Source of the DNA: Cytobacillus firmus DS1
GTDB lineage: Bacteria > Bacillota > Bacilli > Bacillales > Cytobacillaceae
Length of the DNA stretch: 64,000 nt
Reading direction: 5' to 3'
Assembly (NCBI RefSeq): GCF_000565285.1
Contig: NZ_APVL01000001.1
Span: forward strand, 405,349-469,348
Part shown: positions 1 through 7,795 of the stretch, piece after piece
Layout of the letters: every line of letters begins with the position of its first letter
Numbering within the stretch: the stretch's first letter is position 1
The notes under the pieces: generated by a model
What the model was told of the DNA's origin: nothing
Database searches by the model: none
The model's input: the letters and a program-made list of their open reading frames with translations, nothing else
Program-made: the position numbers and the translations under genes

Positions 1-48
1 GTCGTAACTGAAGGCGGCTGGTATTTTATCCAGCTGTCCAACCGATAA
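1..48 (+). CDS. 3' end of an unidentified gene (treA position)
   Basis: An open frame runs in from the window edge and ends at TAA 46-48, encoding the last 15 residues VVTEGGWYFIQLSNR. It sits just upstream of treR, where B. subtilis has the phospho-trehalase gene treA. Position is the only reason to suspect a trehalose or other sugar gene; the tail is too short to recognise a family. Confidence 0.4.
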   Translation, partial: VVTEGGWYFIQLSNR

Positions 49-107
49 TTCAAAGCAAGCCCGTTTAATGGTAGAATGGTGTTAACTTGACTGAAATGGT
101 GATTGAA

Positions 108-833
108 ATGAGAAATAATAAATACTTAGTGATTTATGAGGAGCTTGCACAGCAAATACAGGAAGGTAAGTATCCCGCCAGATCCATTCTGCCATCTGAA
201 CATGAATTGACGGAGATGTATTCCACTTCCAGGGAAACCATCCGCAAGGCCTTGAATTTGCTTGCACAAAACGGCTTTATTCAGAAAATCCGCGGAAAAG
301 GCTCGATGGTCCTTGATTTAAAAAAGCTGCAGTTTCCCATATCGGGTCTGGTCAGCTTTAAAGAGCTGGCCGGGAAGATGGGGCAGCGTGCTGAAACGAT
401 TGTGGACGAATTTTCGCTTATTCAGCCTGATGCAGAAAAGATGAAGCATCTCCATATTGATAAAGATGAAAAGGTCTGGAAAGTCTATCGGGTCCGGAAA
501 ATTGAAGATGAGCGGATTATTTTGGACAAGGACTTTTTAATTGAGAAATATGTCCCCGGCTTAACGAAGGACATATGCCAGAACTCTATTTTTGCCTACA
601 TTGAGGGCGATCTCGGCAAAAAAATAAGCTTTGCCAAAAAAGAATTTACAGTGGAAGAACCCACTGCTGAAGACCGCAGGCTTCTGGATATGGAAGGATT
701 CCATGCCATTGTCGTGGTGAAAAATTATATTTATTTCGATGATGCCACCCTTTTTCAGTACACAGAATCCAGGCACAGGCCGGACAAGTTCAGGTTTGTT
801 GATTTTGCGAGAAGAATGGACAGCGGAGTGTAA
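108..833 (+). CDS. treR: TreR, GntR-family trehalose operon repressor
   Basis: A GntR/HutC-type repressor that in B. subtilis shuts off trehalose uptake and hydrolysis genes until trehalose-6-phosphate binds. Residues 1-70 form the winged helix-turn-helix with the family signature LPSEHELTEMYSTSRETIRKAL; the rest is a UTRA effector domain ending in the TreR-typical QYTESRHRPDKFRFVDFARR. In-frame TTG 87, ATG 96 and GTG 99 are possible starts, but ATG 108 aligns with the B. subtilis N-terminus as I recall it. No convincing Shine-Dalgarno is visible, which fits translational coupling to the gene upstream. Confidence 0.9.
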   Translation: MRNNKYLVIYEELAQQIQEGKYPARSILPSEHELTEMYSTSRETIRKALNLLAQNGFIQKIRGKGSMVLDLKKLQFPISGLVSFKELAGKMGQRAETIVDEFSLIQPDAEKMKHLHIDKDEKVWKVYRVRKIEDERIILDKDFLIEKYVPGLTKDICQNSIFAYIEGDLGKKISFAKKEFTVEEPTAEDRRLLDMEGFHAIVVVKNYIYFDDATLFQYTESRHRPDKFRFVDFARRMDSGV

Positions 834-846
834 CATGCTTTTTTAC

Positions 847-871
847 GTTTAAGATTGTTCATTCAGGGAAA
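847..871 (+). promoter_or_regulatory. SigB-type promoter for yfkM
   Basis: GTTTAA at 847-852, a 13-base spacer, then GGGAAA at 866-871 match the general-stress sigma-B consensus (GTTTAA, 12-15 bases, GGGWAW). The start codon lies 38 bases further on, behind AAAAGGAG. B. subtilis yfkM is a SigB-dependent general stress gene, so the site agrees with known regulation. Confidence 0.75.
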
Positions 872-909
872 TCTCCTTATGTGAAGATTTTTAAAAGGAG
901 ATGGTATAG

Positions 910-1425
910 ATGAGTAAAAAAATCGCATGCTTAATTACCGAGATGTTCGAGGATAGTGAATACACGGAACCTGCTAAAGGCTTCAAAGAAGCAGGACATG
1001 AAGTGGTTACAATTGAAAAGGAACAAGGCAAATCCGTTAAGGGCAAACAGGGTGAAGCCACTGTTCAAATAGATCAGAGCATTGATAACGTTAATCCACA
1101 GGACTTTGATGCACTGTTCCTGCCAGGAGGCTTCTCGCCGGATCAGCTACGTGCTGATGACCGATTCGTCCAATTTGCGAAATCATTCATGGACGAAAAG
1201 AAACCAGTCTTCGCGATTTGCCACGGACCGCAGCTGCTGCTGACAGCCAAGACTCTCGAAGGCCGCGACGCAACCGGCTACAAATCCATCCAGGTTGACA
1301 TGGAATACGCAGGAGCCAAATTCCAGGACTCAGAAGTCGTCGTCTGCCAAAACCAGCTCGTCACAAGCCGCCAGCCGGACGATATTCCAGCATTCACACG
1401 TGAATCGCTTAAATTGTTAGGTTAA
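910..1425 (+). CDS. yfkM: YfkM, DJ-1/PfpI family general stress protein
   Basis: A 171-residue cytoplasmic protein of the DJ-1/PfpI class I glutamine-amidotransferase-like superfamily; relatives act as deglycases, proteases or chaperones under stress. The nucleophile elbow AICHGPQLL with its cysteine near residue 103 and the acidic LFLPGGFSPD segment near residue 75 are both present. It starts at ATG after AAAAGGAG. A SigB-type promoter precedes it and a terminator follows, so it is a single-gene unit. Gene order next to treR supports the yfkM name; the exact substrate is not known from sequence. Confidence 0.88.
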   Translation: MSKKIACLITEMFEDSEYTEPAKGFKEAGHEVVTIEKEQGKSVKGKQGEATVQIDQSIDNVNPQDFDALFLPGGFSPDQLRADDRFVQFAKSFMDEKKPVFAICHGPQLLLTAKTLEGRDATGYKSIQVDMEYAGAKFQDSEVVVCQNQLVTSRQPDDIPAFTRESLKLLG

Positions 1426-1431
1426 TGAAAT

Positions 1432-1466
1432 GGACAGCCCTCTGCCTGATTGGTAGAGGGCTTTTA
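1432..1466 (+). terminator. Terminator after yfkM
   Basis: AGCCCTCT and AGAGGGCT form an 8-bp stem followed by TTTTAATATT, directly after the yfkM stop. Confidence 0.8.
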
Positions 1467-1540
1467 ATATTTGAATAATGGATTTTTGAAGGGAATATTA
1501 TCCATTCGCGTTTTGATTTCCTAAATTCCTTATTAATACC

Positions 1541-1670
1541 GTGCTGATAGGAGCGGAAGGGCTCGACTCCTGCGGGAGCAGCGGGAAACGGGAGACCCCG
1601 CAGACGCAAAGCGTCGAGGAGGCTCCCGGGCCGCCCGCGGAAAGCGAGCCCCTGCAGCGGAAATCAGCAC
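1541..1670. repeat. GC-rich palindromic intergenic repeat (REP-like)
   Basis: A roughly 130-bp element bounded by perfect arms GTGCTGAT and ATCAGCAC. Longer imperfect arms carry GAGCGG and GGGCTCG, and the GC-rich interior includes GACTCCTGCGGGAGCAGCGG. It is much richer in GC than its surroundings and encodes nothing plausible. From memory, similar AGCGGAAGGGCTCGACTCC-type elements are scattered through many Bacillaceae genomes. It fills the intergenic gap between yfkM and yfkK, which otherwise holds only two terminators. Confidence 0.7.
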
Positions 1671-1720
1671 CCAAATCAACAGTTGCACATTAAGTTTATA
1701 AGGATACTCAAGTCCAATCA

Positions 1721-1748
1721 AAAAAGCAGCCCTCAAAAGGCTGCTTAC
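1721..1748 (-). terminator. Terminator of yfkK
   Basis: On the minus strand AAGCAGCC and GGCTGCTT form a stem followed by TTTTTT, just past the yfkK stop codon. Confidence 0.8.
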
Positions 1749-1752
1749 ATAA

Positions 1753-1983
1753 TTACTTATTCTTCCTCAAATTCCCAAGCTCTTCAACCAAAGCCTGCAT
1801 TTCATTCGGGCTGAACGAATCCTTTTTCATGACAAGATCATAAATATCCTTCAATTCCTCATACATTTCCTCATCAAAATGTGAAGGCTTAATAGCACCT
1901 AAATTCAAAACCTTCAGCTTCTCCTTAATAGCCTCAATCATGAACTCCACATTCTCAACCGATTTCTCCGATAAATTATTCAT
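1753..1983 (-). CDS. yfkK: YfkK, UPF0435/DUF1128 family protein
   Basis: A 76-residue acidic, mostly helical protein of the Bacillaceae DUF1128 family; its function is unknown. The segment [20 protein letters not shown] is characteristic. An in-frame GTG three codons earlier sits on the ribosome binding site (AGAGAGGGTG), so ATG at 1983 is the better start. Gene order next to yfkM matches B. subtilis. Confidence 0.8.
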   Translation of the reverse strand: MNNLSEKSVENVEFMIEAIKEKLKVLNLGAIKPSHFDEEMYEELKDIYDLVMKKDSFSPNEMQALVEELGNLRKNK

Positions 1984-2159
1984 TACAGACACCCTCTCTT
2001 AGCTATGTATTAGGACGAACACACTTTTCTTATCATCTTTCCACGATATCAGCAAAATGTCAACTTAAATTAGGCTTGCATGTACCAAGGAAATTAGTAG
2101 AAAATAAAGGAGAAGTTTGTACAAATTACATATGATAATAAAGGAAAAGGACGAGTCAG

Positions 2160-2185
2160 GTTTCGTTAAACGGAAAAAAGGGAAA
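2160..2185 (+). promoter_or_regulatory. Probable SigB-type promoter for ytxH-like gene
   Basis: GTTTCG at 2160-2165, a 14-base spacer and GGGAAA at 2180-2185 resemble the sigma-B consensus, with two mismatches in the -35. The B. subtilis yfkJ-yfkI-yfkH operon is, as I recall, a general stress operon, which would agree. Confidence 0.5.
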
Positions 2186-2233
2186 AATTGAATAAAATTT
2201 TCATATAATAATTTTACTAAAGGAGAATAAAAT

Positions 2234-2614
2234 ATGGGGAAATCATTGTTTTGGAAAGGTGTACTATATGGAGCACTTGCAGGCGGTGCACTGAGTCTTC
2301 TTGATAAATCCACAAGGGAAACCGTTTTTGACAATTGCCGGAAAACGTCCAGCAATGTCGGCTATTACTTAAAACACCCAAGTGAAGCGGTGAATCAGGT
2401 GAAGGATGTTTCCAACAAGGTCAAAACAGCGATTGACCAGGTTAGTGAAGACGTCGCTTTTATTACTGGAACAGTTGAAGAAATAAGAGAGATGGCACCG
2501 GAAGTAACACAGATTGTTCAGAATACAAAGCAGGCCTTTTCAGATATCAAGCTGAAGGGATCAGGTGAACTGCCGGAAAAACCGGCTGACGATTCGGTTC
2601 AGATTCCGCATTAA
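2234..2614 (+). CDS. YtxH/YfkI-like general stress protein
   Basis: A 126-residue protein with a short glycine/alanine-rich hydrophobic N-terminal segment (residues 4-22, ending GGALSLLDKSTRE) and a long amphipathic helical tail, the plan of YtxH proteins. It has a good ribosome binding site (AAAGGAG). yfkH follows after 19 bases, as yfkI-yfkH do in B. subtilis, so the two probably form an operon. The phosphatase gene yfkJ that leads that operon in B. subtilis is absent here. A paralogue lies at 12950-13579. Its biochemical role is unknown. Confidence 0.75.
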   Translation: MGKSLFWKGVLYGALAGGALSLLDKSTRETVFDNCRKTSSNVGYYLKHPSEAVNQVKDVSNKVKTAIDQVSEDVAFITGTVEEIREMAPEVTQIVQNTKQAFSDIKLKGSGELPEKPADDSVQIPH

Positions 2615-2633
2615 TAACAAGTGAGGTGTTGGA

Positions 2634-3458
2634 ATGGGACGAACTTTTTCGGCTCTGATTCCAAACTTATGGAGAAGAGTAGAAGAAGATGATGTTTTTG
2701 GACTTGCTGCCCAATTGGCGTATTTCTTTCTTCTCTCTCTTTTTCCGCTGCTGATTTTCCTGGTCACGCTTGTTCCTTATTTGCCGATCACACAGCAGGA
2801 TATCTTAAATGTTGTCCGTGATTTTGCACCGGGAGAGACCATGAAGCTTATTGAAACCAATATCTATGAAATTACGCAGCGAAATGGAAAGTTGCTTTCC
2901 TTCGGGATCATCGCGACGCTCTGGTCCGCTTCAAATGGAATCAATGCCGTGGTGAAGGCCTTTAATAAGGCGTATGACGTAAAGGAAACCCGTCATTTTA
3001 TTATTGCACGCGGGATGGCGATTCTGCTCACGTTTGCGATGATTTTTGTGTTTGTACTGGCCCTGCTTCTTCCTGTTTTCGGAAGACAGATCGGCTTGTT
3101 TATTTCTTCGGAATTTGGTTTGTCAGGCCAATTTCTGGCGATATGGAATATGATCCGCTGGTTAGTGAGTCCTTTCATCCTTTTTGTGGTGTTTACAGGG
3201 TTGTACTGGATTGCCCCCAATAAAAAATTAAAGTGTATTAGTGTTGTGCCTGGTGCCATTTTCGCAACTGTCGGCTGGGTGCTGTCCTCCCTTGCCTTTT
3301 CATACTATGTCAGCAGCTTCGGCAATTTCTCCGCGACATATGGAAGCATTGGAGCTATTATCGTCCTTATGATCTGGTTTTACATATCCGGTATTATCAT
3401 CATTCTGGGCGGGGAAATCAATGCCATCAATTCGAAGATCAATAAAGAGGATTGCTGA
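2634..3458 (+). CDS. yfkH: YihY/BrkB family membrane protein YfkH
   Basis: A 274-residue integral membrane protein with about six hydrophobic segments, starting with AYFFLLSLFPLLIFLVTLVP. The family (YihY/UPF0761, once misnamed ribonuclease BN) has no settled function. Conserved features seen are the SFGIIATLWSASNGINAVV stretch, the ARGMAILLTF segment and the C-terminal YGSIGAIIVLMIWFYISG helix. The length matches B. subtilis YfkH. It follows the ytxH-like gene closely. Confidence 0.85.
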   Translation: MGRTFSALIPNLWRRVEEDDVFGLAAQLAYFFLLSLFPLLIFLVTLVPYLPITQQDILNVVRDFAPGETMKLIETNIYEITQRNGKLLSFGIIATLWSASNGINAVVKAFNKAYDVKETRHFIIARGMAILLTFAMIFVFVLALLLPVFGRQIGLFISSEFGLSGQFLAIWNMIRWLVSPFILFVVFTGLYWIAPNKKLKCISVVPGAIFATVGWVLSSLAFSYYVSSFGNFSATYGSIGAIIVLMIWFYISGIIIILGGEINAINSKINKEDC

Positions 3459-3537
3459 TAAAAGTTTCCTTCTTAAAAAGTCCCTCTCCGTTACACAATA
3501 GTAATGGGGGAAAATGAATTCATTGGAGGGAACCGAT

Positions 3538-3642
3538 ATGACAAAGCACACGAAAAAAGACGGCGGCACTAAGCAAAAAGGCAAAAACAAACCAAAACAA
3601 AAAACATCCGGTTCTGCTAACGGGCAGAACGGCTATCATTAA
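3538..3642 (+). CDS. Small, lysine-rich hypothetical protein
   Basis: A 34-residue ORF, MTKHTKKDGG... ending ANGQNGYH, with a strong GGAGGG ribosome binding site 8 bases before ATG. It is very rich in Lys, Gly, Asn and Gln and lacks hydrophobic residues, the composition of minor small acid-soluble spore proteins. I cannot assign a family. Dispersed repeat copy A begins directly after its stop codon. Confidence 0.6.
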   Translation: MTKHTKKDGGTKQKGKNKPKQKTSGSANGQNGYH

Positions 3643-3644
3643 AA

Positions 3645-3766
3645 AGAAAAGCGGAAGCGCCTTCGGAACAAGCCAAAAACGCTTGTTCCTGCGAAGACAT
3701 CCAAGGAAGCTTTCCCTTGGTGCTCACCCCCGACACCTCGAAGGGGTAGGTTGCTTGCGCCAGACA
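3645..3766. repeat. Dispersed intergenic repeat, copy A
   Basis: Nearly identical over its first 110 bases to 11413-11525: both begin GAAAAGCGGAAGCGCCTTCG, contain the arms AACAAGC and GCTTGTT around it, then CATCCAAGGAAGCTTTCC and CCCCCGACACCTCG. It lies 3 bases after a stop codon and can fold on itself. It has no coding potential. This copy is shorter than copy B, which has an extra 3' part. Confidence 0.8.
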
Positions 3767-3770
3767 TAAA

Positions 3771-3800
3771 AAAGCCTGGGAATCTGAATTCCCAGGCTTT
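3771..3800 (-). terminator. Terminator of the metal ATPase gene
   Basis: AAAGCCTGGG and CCCAGGCTTT form a perfect 10-bp stem; on the minus strand it is followed by TTTTTATG. It lies just past the ATPase stop codon. Confidence 0.85.
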
Positions 3801-3802
3801 CC

Positions 3803-5728
3803 TTATGATCTTAACAGCCTCAGGCTATTTAAAATAACCAAAATGGTTGAGCCCTCATGGCCGATTACTCCATAAGGCAGGTCAAGCAGCTGCAGGAAGT
3901 TGGAAGCAATCAAAAACATAATAACTGTGATGGAGAAGATGACATTTTGTTTGATGATGGTATTCATGCGCCGTGACAGTTCAATGGCTTCTGCGATTTT
4001 CGGCAAGTCATTTTTCATTAAAACCACATCAGCCGTTTCAAGCGCTACATCCGTTCCTCCACCCATGGCGATTCCGACATTGGCAGTGGCCAGGGCAGGG
4101 GCATCATTAATTCCGTCACCGACCATGGCGACATTGCTGTATGTTTCCTTCAGCTTTTTCAAATGCTCCACTTTGTTTTCAGGCAGGCATTCGGCAATAT
4201 GCTCATTGACATGGCTTTCGCCTGCAATTGCTGCTGCTGTTGTCTGGCTGTCTCCCGTCAGCATGATCGTGTAGATTCCCTGTTTCTTTAAAAGGTCAAT
4301 GGCCTGTTTGGTTTCCTCTCGGACAACATCCTTCAGGGAAATAAGGCCGATGATTTCATCGTTTTTCTGGACAAATACAACCGTCTTTCCTTCGCTTGCC
4401 ATGCGGTCGGCAGCTCCGTCTGCAAATGCCATGGCCTCTGTTTTACCGACAAAAGAAGCTTTGCCGATTTTCCATTCATCATGATCAACCTTTGCTTTGA
4501 CCCCAAATCCGGTAACATCTTCAATGCTCTCCGGATGGATGAGGGTCTCTGATAGTGTGCTCTTGGCATATTTGACAATGGCATTAGCCAGCGGGTGGTT
4601 CGAATGACTTTCGATGGATGCGACCTTTAGAAGCAGCTCCTCCCTGGAAATACTGTCCCCGGCTACTACATCGGTTACTTCTGGTTTTCCTTTTGTCAGT
4701 GTGCCGGTTTTGTCAAAGGCAATCGCCTTAAGATGACTCAGGTTTTCAAGGTGCACACCGCCTTTAAAAAGGATGCCGTGTCTCGCTCCATTCGAAATGG
4801 CTGACAAAGTCGCAGGCATGATGGATGCTACCAGGGCACAAGGTGATGCAACAACAAGAAGGATCATGGCCCGGTAAAAGGTTTCTGTCCAGCTCCATCC
4901 TAAAAGAAAGTGTGGAGCAAACATCATAAGAACAACAACAGCCAAAACAATTTTGACATAGGTCCCTTCAAACTTTTCAATGAAAAGCTGTGAAGGGGAT
5001 TTCTCGCTTTGAGCTGATTGCACAAGCTCAATAATTTTTTGAAAAAGGGTTTCGTTATTCGGTTTTGTGATTTCAACTGTAATCGATCCGTTTAAATTCA
5101 CCGTCCCGGCAAATACCTGGTCATCCGCCCCTTTGGAAACAGGCAGTGATTCACCCGTGATGGCAGCTTCGTCCAATGAGGAATGGCCTTTTACGATTGT
5201 TCCATCAGAAGGAACCCGCTCACCAGGCTTGACAAGGATTAAATCCCCGATTTCCAGCTCGGAAACATGGACACGCTTCTCGGAACCGTCTGTGATCCTC
5301 AGGGCTTCCTCAGGCTGCAGCTCCATAAGGGAAGAAATTTCTTTATGGCTTTTGTTCATGGTGTAGGTTTCCAAAGCACCGCTTACTGCGAAAATAAAGA
5401 TCAGGATTGCACCTTCTGTCCAATAGCCGATAATCGCTGAGCCGATTGCAGCAAAAATCATCAGCATTTCAACATTCAATTCTTTATTCTCGATGGTTTC
5501 TTCGATGCCTTCTTTTGCTTTCGCAAAGCCGCCGATTATAAAAGCCAGCAGGTAAGCGGCAATCGATGCGGTTTCCATAGCGCTTCGGTCAAACAGCCAG
5601 CCTGCCAAAATCAATACACCGCTCAGAAGTGCGGCAATTAATTCAGCATGGGGTTTGATTTTTTCTAAAAGATTTTCTTCAGATCGCGTGCTATTTTTAA
5701 GCAGGGCCTTTGCCTCCATACTCATCAT
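3803..5728 (-). CDS. pfeT: P1B-4-type heavy-metal efflux ATPase (PfeT/ZosA-like)
   Basis: A 641-residue P-type ATPase of the inner membrane. Visible motifs: TGES actuator loop near residue 193, SPC in the transport helix (VVASPCALVA) near 297, phosphorylation site DKTGTLTKG near 340, and GDGINDAPA near 540. It has no N-terminal heavy-metal-associated domain. SPC instead of CPC and about six transmembrane segments mark the P1B-4 class, which in B. subtilis PfeT (formerly ZosA/YkvW) exports Fe(II). An upstream in-frame ATG (5761) exists, but AGGAGG precedes ATG 5728. Iron is inferred; cobalt or zinc cannot be excluded. I found no clear PerR or Fur box. Confidence 0.82.
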   Translation of the reverse strand: MMSMEAKALLKNSTRSEENLLEKIKPHAELIAALLSGVLILAGWLFDRSAMETASIAAYLLAFIIGGFAKAKEGIEETIENKELNVEMLMIFAAIGSAIIGYWTEGAILIFIFAVSGALETYTMNKSHKEISSLMELQPEEALRITDGSEKRVHVSELEIGDLILVKPGERVPSDGTIVKGHSSLDEAAITGESLPVSKGADDQVFAGTVNLNGSITVEITKPNNETLFQKIIELVQSAQSEKSPSQLFIEKFEGTYVKIVLAVVVLMMFAPHFLLGWSWTETFYRAMILLVVASPCALVASIMPATLSAISNGARHGILFKGGVHLENLSHLKAIAFDKTGTLTKGKPEVTDVVAGDSISREELLLKVASIESHSNHPLANAIVKYAKSTLSETLIHPESIEDVTGFGVKAKVDHDEWKIGKASFVGKTEAMAFADGAADRMASEGKTVVFVQKNDEIIGLISLKDVVREETKQAIDLLKKQGIYTIMLTGDSQTTAAAIAGESHVNEHIAECLPENKVEHLKKLKETYSNVAMVGDGINDAPALATANVGIAMGGGTDVALETADVVLMKNDLPKIAEAIELSRRMNTIIKQNVIFSITVIMFLIASNFLQLLDLPYGVIGHEGSTILVILNSLRLLRS

Positions 5729-5938
5729 TTGTCCTCCTAAATTTGTTTTATTGTTCTTCAATTGTCTTATTGAGAAGAATAATCACATTCAATACCCCTA
5801 AAAAACAACGAAAGCTGCCACCAAATAGGTGACAGCGTTAAAATCAGTAATGCAGCTAGCATTATGCAATTATGGTATTCTATTACACTTATATTACTAT
5901 ATAGCCTATGAAAAGAAAAGCTAAACCGTTACGTAAAG

Positions 5939-7117
5939 TTAAAATGACTGGCTTTTCTCCAATACCTGCCCTTTGTGCCCAAAAAAGGTGACGGCACCAA
6001 AAATAATCAATAGCATCACACTGATAATGTTGAAGAAGCTGATCGTCTTGAATATTTCAATGAAAAGGCCGCCGAAGTAGGGGCCAATCAGGCTTCCGAT
6101 GCTGAAGGCTACGCCGCACAGCAGGTTGCCTGTTGGAAGCAGGTTCTTTGGCATTAAGTCTGCCATATAGGTGATGCCGAGTGAAAAGGTTGATCCGACG
6201 GCCATGCCTGCAATGAATAGACAAATGGTCAGCGCAAGCACGATTTCCTCGAGCAGGCTTGCTGCGACAAAGCTGATAAACCCGATAAAAAGAACACTCA
6301 TTAACACCTGGCGCCTTCCAAATTTATCACTCATGATGCCTAAAGGAAGCTGGAATAGGATGCCCCCGATCGCAAATGAAGTCAGCAGCAGGGAAACACT
6401 TGAAACTTCGAGCCCGATGCGCAGACCATAGATGGGAAAGCTGCCGTTCAATGAAGCTTCAAGAAACCCGTAGCCCATTGCCGGCAGGAAGGCAACCCAG
6501 CCATATTTTGTGGCTTTTGAAAAACGCTTCATTGTTTCTCTGAAAGAATTAATTTCTATGGACTGTTCAGGGAAGTCATTTTTCAATGTGAATAAAAACA
6601 GCCAGGCAATCAGACATAGAATAGAAGAAATGATAAACGGCATGGTTTCATTGATTTTGACAAGCGGTGCCATTAATGGACCCACTGCAAATCCAACTCC
6701 GAAGAAAAGTCCGTACAGGGAGATATTCCGGCCGCGTTTGTTTTCCGGAGAAAAGGATGTGATCCATGTTTGCGTTCCGAAATGCAGGGCATGGTCGCCG
6801 ATTCCGATAAGAAGCCGCAGTATGAACCAGAACCAAAAAGATTTCCACAGCGGAAAAAGCATGAGAGATACAACAACTAATAATCCTCCAAGGATAATGA
6901 CCGGCTTGTAGCCGTATTTTCGCAATGGATATTCCATAAAAGGCGAAATGAGAAGGATTCCGATATATAAACCTGTTGCATTTAAACCATTCAAGCTGGA
7001 GGAAATGCCGTCATTTTCAAAAATAATGGCAATTAACGGCAGCAGCATTCCCTGGCTGAAGCCTGAAATGGCCACAATGCTGATGAGTATCCAAAAGCGC
7101 ATTGTTTCTTTATTCAT
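5939..7117 (-). CDS. yfkF: MFS transporter (YfkF-like)
   Basis: A 392-residue major facilitator superfamily permease with about 12 transmembrane helices. The inter-helix 2/3 region carries EYPLRKYGYKPV, and the second half has the matching MSDKFGRRQV. It probably works as an efflux carrier; the substrate is unknown. It lies in the slot of B. subtilis yfkF, upstream of yfkE, though on the opposite strand to its neighbours. The name rests on position and general resemblance. Confidence 0.7.
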   Translation of the reverse strand: MNKETMRFWILISIVAISGFSQGMLLPLIAIIFENDGISSSLNGLNATGLYIGILLISPFMEYPLRKYGYKPVIILGGLLVVVSLMLFPLWKSFWFWFILRLLIGIGDHALHFGTQTWITSFSPENKRGRNISLYGLFFGVGFAVGPLMAPLVKINETMPFIISSILCLIAWLFLFTLKNDFPEQSIEINSFRETMKRFSKATKYGWVAFLPAMGYGFLEASLNGSFPIYGLRIGLEVSSVSLLLTSFAIGGILFQLPLGIMSDKFGRRQVLMSVLFIGFISFVAASLLEEIVLALTICLFIAGMAVGSTFSLGITYMADLMPKNLLPTGNLLCGVAFSIGSLIGPYFGGLFIEIFKTISFFNIISVMLLIIFGAVTFFGHKGQVLEKSQSF

Positions 7118-7277
7118 AAAAAAACCTCTTTTTCTGACGTGAAATATAAATGTCTCCTAAATGATGGTATCGGGAATAAGTTATCTTGGCAAGAGTAAGT
7201 TTATGGTCATAATAGTTTTGTTTGAAAGCAAAATAGTGTAATCTCTACTAATAATAAGATAAAAAGGGGCGAATACC

Positions 7278-7661
7278 ATGGAATTTAAAATGAAGGAAGA
7301 AGCAGGCTTCTATGCCGATTTGCCATTCGGACGCCTGGATGTGGCCGGGGATGAAGAGTATGGCTTCAGGCCGTACCAGCTGCTTGTCGCTTCACTGGCT
7401 GTTTGCAGCGGCGGTGTTCTGAGGAAAATCATGAAAAAAATGCGCATGGAATTTGAGGACATCCAAATAAAAACCAGTGTAGAAAGAAATCCTGATATTG
7501 CTGACCGTGTAGAGAAGGTACAAATTCATTTCATCATAAAAGGAACTGATTTGAATGAGGCGAAACTCCACAAAGCATTGGATTTGACCAGGAAGAATTG
7601 TTCAATGGTGCGCTCAGTGGAAGGAAGCATTGAAATAGAAGAGACATTTGAACTTATATAA
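7278..7661 (+). CDS. OsmC/Ohr family protein
   Basis: A 127-residue protein of the OsmC superfamily of cysteine-dependent peroxidases. Two cysteines sit in the expected places: SLAVCSGGVL near residue 47 at the start of the long central helix, and TRKNCSM near residue 111. It is preceded by AAAAAGGGGCG and ATG at 7278. It is a single-gene unit closed by a strong terminator. It is closer to the general OsmC group than to Ohr proper, so organic hydroperoxide reduction is only a likely role. Confidence 0.75.
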   Translation: MEFKMKEEAGFYADLPFGRLDVAGDEEYGFRPYQLLVASLAVCSGGVLRKIMKKMRMEFEDIQIKTSVERNPDIADRVEKVQIHFIIKGTDLNEAKLHKALDLTRKNCSMVRSVEGSIEIEETFELI

Positions 7662-7667
7662 CACACA

Positions 7668-7701
7668 GACAGGGAAGGGGATGCCTCTTCCCTGTTTTTT
7701 A
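7668..7701 (+). terminator. Terminator after the OsmC gene
   Basis: ACAGGGAAGGGG pairs with CTCTTCCCTGT (small mismatch) and is followed by TTTTTT. Confidence 0.85.
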
Positions 7702-7795
7702 ATACAGGCGTACTTTTGTGAAAGGCGGGAAAATAATAGTATAATAATTCCTATAAAAATAATAAGAATTTTACGTAGAAACGAGGTGCCCCAAA

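Noticed and set aside
5729..5938. PerR or Fur operator before the metal ATPase gene
   Set aside because: AT-rich palindrome-like bits exist (for example around 5870-5900) but none fits the 7-1-7 PerR pattern well enough to list.
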